This document shows positions 23,204-32,174 of a DNA stretch of 64,000 bases, piece after piece. The translations under genes and the position numbers were made by a program. The notes below the pieces were generated by a model. It saw only the letters and a program-made list of their open reading frames with translations, did no database searches and was not told the DNA's origin. The stretch's first letter is position 1. The number at the start of each line of letters is the position of its first letter. Source of the stretch: Patulibacter brassicae (lineage in GTDB: Bacteria > Actinomycetota > Thermoleophilia > Solirubrobacterales > Solirubrobacteraceae); contig NZ_JAXAVX010000001.1 of assembly GCF_033949425.1 (NCBI RefSeq), positions 868,001 through 932,000 of the forward strand, read 5' to 3'.

Positions 23204-25783
23204 ATGCTCCGTCGCCCATCACCGCCCGTCCGGCACGGCGTGCCGGTGCTGCTGGCCGCCGCGCTGCTCTCGGCGCTCCTCGTGCTCGTCCTCGCCGCTC
23301 GGCCGGCCGGCGCCGCGCCGCCCACGATGCTCGCCACCCCGATCGGCGAGCCCGCGCGCGCCGGTGGCGTGCTGCGGTTCCCGCAGGCGGTGGCGATCGA
23401 CCCGCGCAACGGCGAGGTCGTCGTCGGCGACCAGTACAGCGGGACGATCCAGGTCTTCTCCCCGACCGGGGAGCCGCGGCGGTCGTTCGGCGGGCTGAGC
23501 CTGCGCGGGGAGCTCGGCCGCTTCGACGTCGTCGGCGGCGTGGCGATGGACCGCAACGGCCGGCTCTTCGTCCTCGACAGCACGAACGACCGGATCCAGG
23601 TGCTCGCCGTCGACGACGGGCGGCTGCTCACGACGATCGGCGCCGACGCCGGGATGAAGCTCCTCACCGGCGGACGGCCGGACCGCGGGATCGTCGCCGG
23701 CGGGATCGCCGTGCACCAGGAGGCGCCGGGGCGCTCCGTCGTCGTCTTCGTCGCCGACAGCGCCAACCATCGCGTCGTGCGCTGGACGCTGGACCCCGTG
23801 TCGCTGCGCCCGTACGGCCCACCGGCCACGACCTCGCGCGCCGCCGGGGTGAACCTGCAGTACCCGCAGGGCCTCGCCGTCGATCCCTCCGGCTCGCGGC
23901 TCTACGTCGCCGACAACCAGCACCACCGGATCCTGCGCCTCGGCGCCCGGTCGCTGAAGGTCCAGGCGCGCGCCGGCACCTACGGCCGCGGCCCGGGCGA
24001 GATCAACGCGCCCTACGACGTCGCCGTCGACACGCGCAACCGCCTCTACATCGCCGACAACCTCAACGGGCGCCTGAACATCCACGACGCCACGACGCTC
24101 GAGTACGTCGGCACCGCCGGCGGGCGAGGGCGGACCGTCGGGCGCTTCGCGATCGTGCGCGCGGTCGCGACCTCGCCGACCGACCCCGCCGGCGGCGCGG
24201 TCGTCGCGGACACGTCGAACAACCGCATCCAGCGGGTCCGGCCCGACGGCACGGTCTGGGCGGCGTGGGGCATCGCCGGACGCGGACCGGGCTACTTCAC
24301 GCGGCCCAAGGGCGTCGCGGTCGCGGCGGACGGGACGATCGCCGTCGCCGACACGTTCGTGCACCGCGTCTCGCTCACCGCCGCCGACGGCACGTACGTC
24401 GGGCAGCGCGCGTGGGTCAGCCCGTCGACCGACTTCCCGCACTGGGGCAAGGAGCACCCGCAGCAGATGCTGCTGCCCGGCGACGTCGCCTTCGACACGG
24501 CCGGCGCGCTGTGGACCGCCGACACGTACAACGACCGCGTGCAGCGGATGGCCCCGGACGGGACCGTCGTGCTCGTGAGCCGCCGCGGCCTGCTGAAGCG
24601 GCCGCGCAGCATCGCGGCGGCGCCCGACGGCACGGTCTGGATCGCCGACACGAGCAACGCCCGGGTCGTGCGGATGCTGCCCGACGGCAACGTCCAGGAG
24701 CTGCGCGGCAACCTCGGCTCGCCGTACGCGGTGACCGTCGGCCCGAGCGGCCGCGGCCTCGTCGCGACGGCCACGACGATCCGCGACGTCGTGACGAACG
24801 AGCGGATCCCCCCGCCGCCCGGGGCCTCCGCGTGGGCGCGGCCCGTCGGGCTGGCCCTCGCCGCCGACGGCACGCTCTACGTCGCCGAGGAGCGCCCGAA
24901 GGTCCCCGGCGGCGCGCGCCTGCTGCGCGGCACGCCGGACGGGCGCGGCGGACGCACCTGGGACGTCCTCGCGGCCGAGACGAGCCACTCCGTGCCGATC
25001 GTCGAGCCGGGGAACATCGCCCTCACCCCCGACGGCGAGACGCTGCTCGTCGCCGACGCGGGCCAGGACCGCGTCCTGCGCTTCGACGTCCAGGGCAAGC
25101 GCCCGCCCGTCCTGCAGCAGGTGAGCGTCGCGCTCGAGGGCGGCGGGGCGTCGCGCGGGACGGTGACGAGCGACCCGCCCGGGATCGACTGCGGCACCGA
25201 CTGCGGCCAGGGCATCGCGCCGACGCGCGCGGTGACGCTCACCGCGCGGCCCCACGCGGGCTCGACCTTCATGGGCTGGGGCGGCGCGTGCGCCGCGGCG
25301 ACCGTCGGCCCGACCTGCACGCTGGACCTCAGCCAGGCGCGCCACGCGACCGCGCGGTTCGAGGCGACGCCGCCGCCGGCGGTGCGCATCCGCGGCCTGC
25401 GCGTGACCCCCGCCCGCTGGCACCTGACGCGCCGGAAGGGCCCGCGGTCGCGCCGGCCGATGACCCGCGCCCGCCTCGAGGTGACGCTGAACGCCGAGGC
25501 GCGCGTCCGGCTCGAGGTGCTGCAGGCCCGCCCGGGTCGGCGCGCCGGCAAGCGCTGCGTGGCCCTCCGTCGCGGCGCCCGGACGCGCAAGCCGTGCACG
25601 CGGTTCGCGGTCCTGTCGCAGCGCCGCACGCTGAAGCTCATCGAGGGCCGCACGACCGTCGACGTCGGGCCGCGGGTGCGGGGCCGGACGCTCGCGCCGG
25701 GTCGCTACCGCCTGCGCCTCACCGCGACGAACGCCGGCGGCGAGCACGTCCGCACGACCCGCTCGATCCGCATCACCCGCTGA
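23204..25783 (+). CDS. secreted NHL-repeat beta-propeller protein
   Basis: Protein of 859 residues with a signal peptide (about residues 10-37, ending ARPAGA). Many NHL repeats follow up to about residue 640, for example VAIDPRNGEVVVGDQYSGTI, LFVLDSTNDRIQVL, LYVADNQHHRILRL and WIADTSNARVVRM, enough for two six-bladed propellers. Next is a divergent InlB-type repeat with paired cysteines (SDPPGIDCGTDCGQG ... GSTFMGWGGAC...CTLDL). A basic beta module of about 130 residues ends the protein. It is probably an extracellular scaffold or lactonase-like binding protein; no catalytic residues are evident. Confidence 0.82.
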   Translation: MLRRPSPPVRHGVPVLLAAALLSALLVLVLAARPAGAAPPTMLATPIGEPARAGGVLRFPQAVAIDPRNGEVVVGDQYSGTIQVFSPTGEPRRSFGGLSLRGELGRFDVVGGVAMDRNGRLFVLDSTNDRIQVLAVDDGRLLTTIGADAGMKLLTGGRPDRGIVAGGIAVHQEAPGRSVVVFVADSANHRVVRWTLDPVSLRPYGPPATTSRAAGVNLQYPQGLAVDPSGSRLYVADNQHHRILRLGARSLKVQARAGTYGRGPGEINAPYDVAVDTRNRLYIADNLNGRLNIHDATTLEYVGTAGGRGRTVGRFAIVRAVATSPTDPAGGAVVADTSNNRIQRVRPDGTVWAAWGIAGRGPGYFTRPKGVAVAADGTIAVADTFVHRVSLTAADGTYVGQRAWVSPSTDFPHWGKEHPQQMLLPGDVAFDTAGALWTADTYNDRVQRMAPDGTVVLVSRRGLLKRPRSIAAAPDGTVWIADTSNARVVRMLPDGNVQELRGNLGSPYAVTVGPSGRGLVATATTIRDVVTNERIPPPPGASAWARPVGLALAADGTLYVAEERPKVPGGARLLRGTPDGRGGRTWDVLAAETSHSVPIVEPGNIALTPDGETLLVADAGQDRVLRFDVQGKRPPVLQQVSVALEGGGASRGTVTSDPPGIDCGTDCGQGIAPTRAVTLTARPHAGSTFMGWGGACAAATVGPTCTLDLSQARHATARFEATPPPAVRIRGLRVTPARWHLTRRKGPRSRRPMTRARLEVTLNAEARVRLEVLQARPGRRAGKRCVALRRGARTRKPCTRFAVLSQRRTLKLIEGRTTVDVGPRVRGRTLAPGRYRLRLTATNAGGEHVRTTRSIRITR

Positions 25784-25878
25784 GGCGAGCCGTCCCGGCG
25801 GCTGCGTGGCCGCCGGGGCGAGCGCCTCCCACCCGCGCGCGGGCCCACCGCGACGTGCGGCGGCTCGCGGGCAGGCCG

Positions 25879-28299
25879 TCAGGCGACCGCCGGCGCGGAC
25901 GCGTCGCTCGGGCCGACCGGCTCGAGGCGCACGACGATCCCCTTCGACGTCGGCGTGTTGCTCGTCGTCGCGGTGCTGTCCAGCGGCACGAGCGGGTTCG
26001 TCTCCGGGTAGTAGGCCGCCGCGCAGCCGCGGGCGGTCGGGTACGCGACGAGGCGGAACCGCTCGGCGCGCCGCTCGCCGTCGGCCCACTCCGAGACGAG
26101 GTCGACGAGCGCGCCGTCGCGCAGTCCGCGCGCGGCCAGGTCGTCGGGGTGCACGAGGACGACGCGGCGACCGCGCTTGATCCCGCGGTAGCGATCGTCG
26201 AGGCCGTAGATCGTCGTGTTGTACTGATCGTGCGAGCGCAGCGACTGCAGCAGCAGCCGCCCCGGTGGCACCTCGAGCACCTCCAGCGCGTTGACGGTCA
26301 GCCGGGCCTTCCCGGTCTCGGTCTCGAACCGTCGCTCGTCGCGCGGCGGATGCGGCAGGACGAACCCGTGGGGCCAGCGCGCGCGGCGCCGGAAGTCCTC
26401 GAAGCCGGGAACGACCTCGGCGATCCGATCGCGGATCCGGTCGTAGTCGGCGGCCAGCCCCTCCCAGTCGACCGCGGCCGGATCGCCGGCCGGCGCCGCT
26501 CCGTCGCCGCCGTCCGCACCGGGAGGCGGGCCGAACCGCGCCCGGGCGATCGCGGCGACGATGTCGACCTCGCTGCGCACGGCGTCCGACGGCGGGGCGA
26601 AGCGGCCGCGCGAGGGGTGCACGACGCTCATCGAGTCCTCGACGGTGACGAACCGCGGCGCGCCGTCCGGGCCGAGGTCGCGGTCGGTGCGGCCGAGCGT
26701 CGGGAGGATCAGCGCCTCGCGTCCCGTCACGAGGTGCGAGCGGTTGAGCTTCGTCGAGACCTGGACGGTCAGCGCGCAGCGGGCGAGCGCCGCCTCGGTC
26801 ACGGCGGTGTCGGGGGTGGCGGAGGCGAAGTTGCCGCCCATCGCGAAGAAGACGTCGACCCGCCCGTCGCGCATCGCCCGGATCGCGTCGACGACGTCGT
26901 GGCCGTGGCGACGCGGCATCGGCACGCCGAGGCTGCGCTCGAGCGCCGCGAGGAACGGCTCGGGCGGCTTCTCCCAGATCCCCATCGTCCGGTCCCCCTG
27001 GACGTTGGAGTGCCCGCGGACCGGGCAGACGCCCGCCCCGGGCCGTCCGATCGAGCCCCGCAGGAGCAGCGTGTTGACGACCTCGCGGATCGTCGGCACC
27101 GCGTGGCGGTGCTGCGTGAGCCCCATCGCCCAGCAGACGACGATCCGGTCGCTGCGCGCCACGAGGCCGGCCGCCTCCTCGATCTGGGCGCGCTCCAGCC
27201 CCGTGGCCCGCAGCACGGCGTCCCAGTCGAGGTCCCGCAGGTGCCCGGTGAGCGACTCCAGGCCGTCGCAGTGCTCGGCGAGGAACGCGTGGTCGAGCAC
27301 CGTGCCGGGGGCGGCGTCCTCGGCCTCCAGCAGCAGCGCGTTGATCGCCTGGAAGAGCGCGAGGTCGCCGCCGAGGCGGACCTGCAGGAAGAGGTCGGTG
27401 AGCTCCGTGCCGCGCCCGACGTAGCCCCGCAGCCGCTGCGGGTTGTCGAACCGCTGCAGCCCCGCCTCCGGCAGCGGGTTGACCGTGACGATCGTCGCGC
27501 CGCGCTCCTTCGCCTGCTCCAGCGCGGTGAGCATCCGCGGGTGGTTCGTGCCCGGGTTCTGTCCCGCGACGACGATGAGGTCCGCGCCGACGACGTCGTT
27601 GATCGTCACCGACCCCTTCCCGATGCCGATCGTCTCGGTGAGCGCCGAGCCGGACGACTCGTGGCACATGTTCGAGCAGTCGGGCAGGTTGTTCGTGCCG
27701 TGGCAGCGCACGAGCGCCTGGTAGAGGAACGCCGCCTCGTTGCTCGTGCGGCCCGAGGTGTAGAAGACCGCCCGGTCGGGGTCGTCCGCCGCGCGCAGGT
27801 GACGACCGACGAGCGCGGTGGCGTCCTCCCAGGAGACCGGCCGGTAGTGCGTGTCGCCGGGCGCGAGGTGCATCGGCTCGGTGAGCCGCCCCTGCTGGCC
27901 GAGCCAGTGCTCCGTGCGCTGCCGCAGGTCCGCGACCGGGTGCCGCGCGAAGAACTCGCGGGTGATCGTGCGCAGCGTCGCCTCCTCGGCGACCGCCTTG
28001 ATCCCGTTCTCGCAGAACTCGAGCGGCAGCTCGTGGCCCTCGGGCTCCGGCCACGCGCAGCCGGGACAGTCGAAGCCGCCGTCGTGGTGGTTCATGCGCC
28101 GGATCGCCCGCGCGGTGCGCGGCAGGCCGAGGTGGCGCAGCGACTGCCGGGCGATCGAGCGGGTCGCCGGCAGCCCGACGGCGTGGTCCAGCGGCGGGCC
28201 GACCTCGAGCTCGGCGTCGTCCTGCGCGACGTCGTGGTCGCCGGTCCGGCCCGGCAGCCGCCGGGCGAGCGGGATCCGCGGGCGGGGCGGCGTGCTCAT
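25879..28299 (-). CDS. FdhF/YdeP family molybdopterin oxidoreductase
   Basis: Cytoplasmic oxidoreductase of 806 residues with bis-MGD domains in order. It begins with the FdhF/YdeP hallmark GGFDCPGCAWPEPEGH (Cys78, Cys81). The Mo-ligand region is DCSNMCHESSG (Cys212), where selenocysteine sits in E. coli FdhF. Then follow QNPGTNHPRML, RGHSNVQGDRTMGI, the cofactor pocket MGGNFASATPD, and a C-terminal dinucleotide-binding domain (LLLQSLRSHDQYNTTIYG). The true electron donor is unknown; formate is one option. It overlaps fdhD by 4 bases, and the molybdate genes lie 20 kb upstream. Confidence 0.88.
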   Translation of the reverse strand: MSTPPRPRIPLARRLPGRTGDHDVAQDDAELEVGPPLDHAVGLPATRSIARQSLRHLGLPRTARAIRRMNHHDGGFDCPGCAWPEPEGHELPLEFCENGIKAVAEEATLRTITREFFARHPVADLRQRTEHWLGQQGRLTEPMHLAPGDTHYRPVSWEDATALVGRHLRAADDPDRAVFYTSGRTSNEAAFLYQALVRCHGTNNLPDCSNMCHESSGSALTETIGIGKGSVTINDVVGADLIVVAGQNPGTNHPRMLTALEQAKERGATIVTVNPLPEAGLQRFDNPQRLRGYVGRGTELTDLFLQVRLGGDLALFQAINALLLEAEDAAPGTVLDHAFLAEHCDGLESLTGHLRDLDWDAVLRATGLERAQIEEAAGLVARSDRIVVCWAMGLTQHRHAVPTIREVVNTLLLRGSIGRPGAGVCPVRGHSNVQGDRTMGIWEKPPEPFLAALERSLGVPMPRRHGHDVVDAIRAMRDGRVDVFFAMGGNFASATPDTAVTEAALARCALTVQVSTKLNRSHLVTGREALILPTLGRTDRDLGPDGAPRFVTVEDSMSVVHPSRGRFAPPSDAVRSEVDIVAAIARARFGPPPGADGGDGAAPAGDPAAVDWEGLAADYDRIRDRIAEVVPGFEDFRRRARWPHGFVLPHPPRDERRFETETGKARLTVNALEVLEVPPGRLLLQSLRSHDQYNTTIYGLDDRYRGIKRGRRVVLVHPDDLAARGLRDGALVDLVSEWADGERRAERFRLVAYPTARGCAAAYYPETNPLVPLDSTATTSNTPTSKGIVVRLEPVGPSDASAPAVA

Positions 28300-29162
28300 C
28301 GGGCCGCCTCCGCGTCGAGCCCCAGCCGCTCGGGGTGGGCGTAGACGTTCGCCCGCTCGCCGCGGAGGAAGCCGACGAGCGTCACGCCGAGCGCGCGGGC
28401 GGCGTCGACCGCCAGGCTCGACGGCGCCGAGACCGCGCAGAGCACCGGCACGCCGGCGATCGCCGCCTTCTGGACGAGCTCGAGGCTCGCCCGGCCGGAG
28501 AGCAGGACGATCGCCGGCGGGGGCGTCGCCGGGTCGAGCACGCGCCGGCCGAGGAGCTTGTCCAGCGCGTTGTGGCGCCCCACGTCCTCGCGCAGCGCCA
28601 GGAGCGTGCCGTCGGCCGCGAACCCCGCGGCGGCGTGCAGGCCGCCGGTGGTCGCGAAGAGCCGCTGGTGCTCGCGCAGGCGCTCGGGCAGGGCGAAGAG
28701 CAGCGCCGGGTCGAGCGCGGGCCCGGCCGCGGGATCGAGCCCCGGGCAGCGCACCGCGAGCTCGTCGATCGTCGTGTGGCCGCAGAGCCCGCAGCTCGAC
28801 GAGATCTCGATCCGGCGCCGCAGGCGGTCGCGCCGCAGCGGCGAGCGCAGCCGCACCTGGACGACGTTCTCCGCGTCGGGGCACGCGCGCGCGGCGGCGA
28901 TCCCGTCCCCGAGCAGGCCCTCGGCGGCCAGCAACCCGGCCGCGAGCTCGAGGTCGTTGCCGGGGGTCCGCATCGTCACCGCCACCGCGACGGGCTCCTC
29001 CCCCGGCCCGGCGACCCGGACCTCCAGCGGCTCCTCCGTCGCGAGCCGGTCGCGACGGCGGCGGGCCGTCGAGCCGTCGAGCGCGATCACCGACACCGGG
29101 GTGGCGCCCGTGCGGCGGCTCCCCGCGGTCGCGTGCTCGGCGGGGACGGCGGGGGCGCGCAT
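28296..29162 (-). CDS. fdhD: formate dehydrogenase accessory sulfurtransferase FdhD
   Basis: Protein of 288 residues. It carries the conserved cysteine loop SSCGLCGHTT (Cys124, Cys127) that relays sulfur to the molybdenum cofactor. It also has GNDLELAAGLLAAEGLL, the nucleotide-binding DVGRHNALDKLLGRRVL, SGRASLELVQKAAIAGVPVLCAVSAPSSLAV and the end FLRGERANVYAHPERL. It activates FDH-like enzymes. It is coupled by ATGA overlap to the following FdhF/YdeP gene, which it should mature. Confidence 0.93.
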   Translation of the reverse strand: MRAPAVPAEHATAGSRRTGATPVSVIALDGSTARRRRDRLATEEPLEVRVAGPGEEPVAVAVTMRTPGNDLELAAGLLAAEGLLGDGIAAARACPDAENVVQVRLRSPLRRDRLRRRIEISSSCGLCGHTTIDELAVRCPGLDPAAGPALDPALLFALPERLREHQRLFATTGGLHAAAGFAADGTLLALREDVGRHNALDKLLGRRVLDPATPPPAIVLLSGRASLELVQKAAIAGVPVLCAVSAPSSLAVDAARALGVTLVGFLRGERANVYAHPERLGLDAEAAR

Positions 29163-29216
29163 CGCTCCAGCCGACCACGCCGGGCGCCGGACGGCAATCG
29201 GAATCCGCCGCCCCGG

Positions 29217-29233
29217 GATCGACCCCGTCGATC
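29217..29233. promoter_or_regulatory. GATCGAC-CCC-GTCGATC dyad in the fdhD divergent gap
   Basis: A perfect 7-bp inverted repeat with a 3-base spacer lies 55 bases upstream of fdhD and 105 bases upstream of the divergent reductase gene. It is a candidate operator for the fdhD-fdhF unit. Confidence 0.4.
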
Positions 29234-29337
29234 ACGGTGGCCCGGCACGGCGGTGTGCGGCCCTGCCGCCTCGGGCGGGCGCCGGGGTGCGGGTCCGCCC
29301 GTCGGCGCGCCGGGTCCCGCGGGATAGGGTCGTGGCC

Positions 29338-30570
29338 ATGACGGAGCGCCGCGAGCACGACCTGGTCCTCTTCGGCGCGACGGGGTTCGTCGGCGCGCTG
29401 ACCGCGGAGTACCTCGCCCGGGTCGCGCCCGACGGCCTGCGGATCGCGCTCGCCGGGCGCTCGGCGGCGAAGCTCGAGGCGGTCCGCGCCGGCCTGCCCG
29501 ACGCGGCCCGCTCCTGGCCGGTGGTCGTGGCCGACAGCGGCGACGAGGCGCAGCTCGACGCGCTGGCCGCCTCGACCCGCGTCGTCCTCACCACCGTCGG
29601 CCCGTACGCGCGGCTCGGCCTGCCGCTCGTGGGCGCCTGCGCGCGGGCGGGCACGCACTACGCCGACCTCACCGGCGAGGTGCTGTTCATGCGCGCGACG
29701 ATCGACGCGTGGGACGCGACGGCGCGGGAGAGCGGCGCCCGGATCGTCCACACCGCGGGCTTCGACTCGATCCCGTCCGACCTCGGCGTGCTCGCGCTGC
29801 ACGAGGCCGTCGCCGCCGCCGGCGCGGGCGAGCTCGGGGACACCGAGCTCGTCGTCGTGGCGACGAAGGGCGGCTTCAGCGGCGGCACGATCGACTCGTT
29901 GCGCGGCCAGCTCGACGTCGTGCGCGCCGACCGCGACCAGCGGCGGATCGCGCTGGACCCCTACGGCCTCTCCCCCGACCGCGAGGCCGAGCCGGACCTC
30001 GGGCCGCAGCACGACCCGCGCAGCGTCACGCGCGGAGCCGACGGCCGGTGGCGCGCGCCGTTCCTCATGTCGACGATCAACACCCGCGTCGTGCGCCGCA
30101 GCAACGCGCTGCTCGGTCACGCCTACGGACGGACGTTCCGCTACCAGGAGTACCTGAGCGGCGGCCGGGGCCCGCGCGGCGCGGTCACCGCCGGGGTCGT
30201 CACCGGCGGCCTCGGAGCGCTCATGGCCGGGCTCGCGTTCGGGCCGACGCGCAAGCTCCTGGACCGCGTCCTGCCGGACCCGGGCGAGGGGCCGAGCGAG
30301 GAGCTGCGCCGCCGCGGCTTCTTCCGGATCGAGCTGACGACGACCACGACGAGCGGCCGGCGCTTCCGCTGCCGGGTGTCGGCGCAGGGCGACCCCGGCT
30401 ACCAGGCGACGGCCGAGATGCTCGGGGAGACCGGCCTCGCGCTGGCCCTCGACGAGGAGCGGCTGCCCGACCGCGCCGGCGTCCTGACCCCGGCCACCGC
30501 GGTGGGCACGGTGCTCACCGACCGCCTGCGCGCGGTCGGCCACGTCTACGACGTCACCGAGGAGTCCTAG
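29338..30570 (+). CDS. trans-acting enoyl reductase / saccharopine dehydrogenase-like protein
   Basis: Protein of 410 residues. The N-terminal Rossmann motif is LVLFGATGFVGALTAEYLAR, then IALAGRSAAKLEAVRAGL. The family blocks TTVGPYARLGLPLVGACARAGTHYADLTGEV, HTAGFDSIPSDLGVLAL and GGFSGGTIDSLRGQ follow, with a hydrophobic helix (TAGVVTGGLGALMAGLAFGPT). This matches the actinobacterial trans-acting enoyl-reductase group (Rv2953-like), which reduces polyketide or lipid double bonds, although many members have no proven substrate. No polyketide synthase is nearby. It is divergent from fdhD. Confidence 0.85.
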   Translation: MTERREHDLVLFGATGFVGALTAEYLARVAPDGLRIALAGRSAAKLEAVRAGLPDAARSWPVVVADSGDEAQLDALAASTRVVLTTVGPYARLGLPLVGACARAGTHYADLTGEVLFMRATIDAWDATARESGARIVHTAGFDSIPSDLGVLALHEAVAAAGAGELGDTELVVVATKGGFSGGTIDSLRGQLDVVRADRDQRRIALDPYGLSPDREAEPDLGPQHDPRSVTRGADGRWRAPFLMSTINTRVVRRSNALLGHAYGRTFRYQEYLSGGRGPRGAVTAGVVTGGLGALMAGLAFGPTRKLLDRVLPDPGEGPSEELRRRGFFRIELTTTTTSGRRFRCRVSAQGDPGYQATAEMLGETGLALALDEERLPDRAGVLTPATAVGTVLTDRLRAVGHVYDVTEES

Positions 30571-30627
30571 GCGTCGCGGCGGCGTCCCGGGCCACCGTCG
30601 GGCGCCTCGCCGCGCATCCCGGCCGGA

Positions 30628-31521
30628 TCAGCCGCCGAGCGGGGTCGCGCCCGCGGCGGCCGCGAACGCGGCGACCATCGGCACCGGCGGGTCGCGGTCG
30701 AGCGCGACGAGGCCGACCGGCGAGCGGAGCTCCGGCGCGACGATCGGCAGGACCCGCGCGTCGGCGGGCGGGGTCAGCAGCGGCGTCCAGCGGTCGGCGA
30801 CGATGCTGCTCCAGCCGTCCTGGACATGGGCCAGCAGCGCGCTGAGCGAGTCGGTCTCCAGCGCGACCTCCGGCGCGACCCCGGCGTCCTCCAGGGCCCG
30901 GTCGATGATCCGCCGGTTCTGCATCTCGGGCGTCAGGAGGCAGAGCCGCAGCCCGCCGAGCTCGTCCCAGCGGACCGCGTCGCGGCCGGCGAGCGCCGCG
31001 GCGTCGGTGCCCGAGGCCACGAGCCGGTAGCGCTCCGCGTAGAGCGCCCACGCGCGGCGGCCGTGCGCGACCTCGGCGTCGAGGTACGTCGCGGCGAGAT
31101 CGAGCGCGAAGCCGTCGAGGTCGCGCTCGAGCTCCCGCGAGGTCGCCGAGCGCAGCTCCACGCGCAGGCCGGGGTGCTCGCGCAGGAGCCGCGACGCGAC
31201 GCGCGAGACGGCCGGGAGCGTCGTCGGGATCGCCCCGACCCGCAGGACGCCGCCGCCCTCGCCGCGCAGCCGCGCGACGTCGTCGGCGAGGTCCCGCTGA
31301 TCGGCGACGATCCGCCGCGCCCAGCGCAGCACGCGCTCGCCCTCCGGCGTCAGGCCCTCGTAGCGGCGGCCCCGGCGCACGAGCGGCAGGCCGAGCGCGG
31401 CCTCCAGCGCCTGGATCCCGGCGGAGAGCGTCGGCTGCGTGACGTGGCAGCGCTCGGCGGCGCGGCCGAAGTGCCGCTCGCCCTCGAGCGCGACGAGGTA
31501 CTCGAGGTGCCGCGGGTTCAT
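30628..31521 (-). CDS. LysR family regulator of the formate dehydrogenase (FdsR-like) type
   Basis: Protein of 297 residues. The winged helix is MNPRHLEYLVALEGERHFGRAAERCHVTQPTLSAGIQALEAALG, followed by GLTPEGERVLRWARRIVADQ. The ligand domain has LRVGAIPTTLPAVSRVA, LDLAATYLDAEV and LCLLTPEMQNRRIIDRALEDAG. The last block is a recognisable feature of LysR proteins found beside NAD-dependent formate dehydrogenase operons. It lies 1.5 kb from the fdhD-fdhF genes and may control them; this link is inference. The start overlaps the TetR stop by 4 bases. Confidence 0.85.
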   Translation of the reverse strand: MNPRHLEYLVALEGERHFGRAAERCHVTQPTLSAGIQALEAALGLPLVRRGRRYEGLTPEGERVLRWARRIVADQRDLADDVARLRGEGGGVLRVGAIPTTLPAVSRVASRLLREHPGLRVELRSATSRELERDLDGFALDLAATYLDAEVAHGRRAWALYAERYRLVASGTDAAALAGRDAVRWDELGGLRLCLLTPEMQNRRIIDRALEDAGVAPEVALETDSLSALLAHVQDGWSSIVADRWTPLLTPPADARVLPIVAPELRSPVGLVALDRDPPVPMVAAFAAAAGATPLGG

Positions 31522-32159
31522 CGCCCGGCGGCGATCTCGGCCGCGAGGTCCCCGAAGCCCGCCACGAGCGCCGAGCAGTCCGCGACGAGCCGCTCGCGGT
31601 CGACCGGCAGCGCGCCGTCGACCCAGGCGACCATGAGCTCCGAGAGGCCGCCCGCCAGCAGCGTCGCGGCGATCCGGATCGTCGGCTCGGCGTCGGGCCC
31701 GGCCGGGTAGCGCTCCCGGCCGAGCGTCGCGATGATCTCCGCCAGGCCCGCCAGCGAGGCGGCCCGGCGCGGCGCGAGCGCCGGTGCCGCGTGCGCCTCG
31801 ACGAGCAGCACCCGCGCCCGACGCGGGTCGCCGGTCAGCGCGTCGACCATCGTCCGGACGGCGGCGTCGGCCTGACCGGCGCGGTCGTCCGCCGGGACCG
31901 CGGCGATCGCGGCGAGGATCTCCTCGGTCACGAGCGCGGCGATCTCGTCGTAGACCTCGCCGGCGAGCGCCTCGAGGTTCGCGAAGCTCTCGTAGAAGAA
32001 CCGGGTCGAGAGGCCGGCGGCCTCGCAGACCCCGCGGACCGTCGCGCCGGCCCAGCCGGCGTCGCCCAGCTGCGCCAGCCCGGCGTCCAGCAGCTGCCGT
32101 CGCCGCGCGCGCACGCGCTCGTCGGCGGTCTGGCCTCCGTAGACGCGGGCCGTGCTCAC
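31518..32159 (-). CDS. TetR family transcriptional regulator
   Basis: Protein of 213 residues with an N-terminal TetR domain (RARRRQLLDAGLAQLGDAGWAGATVRGVCEAAGLSTRFFYESFANLEALAGEVY) and a helical C-terminal domain. It is the first gene of a TetR-LysR pair with ATGA coupling, an uncommon pairing. Its ligand and target are unknown. Confidence 0.87.
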   Translation of the reverse strand: MSTARVYGGQTADERVRARRRQLLDAGLAQLGDAGWAGATVRGVCEAAGLSTRFFYESFANLEALAGEVYDEIAALVTEEILAAIAAVPADDRAGQADAAVRTMVDALTGDPRRARVLLVEAHAAPALAPRRAASLAGLAEIIATLGRERYPAGPDAEPTIRIAATLLAGGLSELMVAWVDGALPVDRERLVADCSALVAGFGDLAAEIAAGR

Positions 32160-32174
32160 CGCGCCATTATGGCC

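Noticed and set aside
22690..28344. A plus-strand open frame of almost 1900 codons opposite the FdhF gene.
   Set aside because: It is Arg/Pro/Asp-rich text without domains and antisense to a clear molybdoenzyme.
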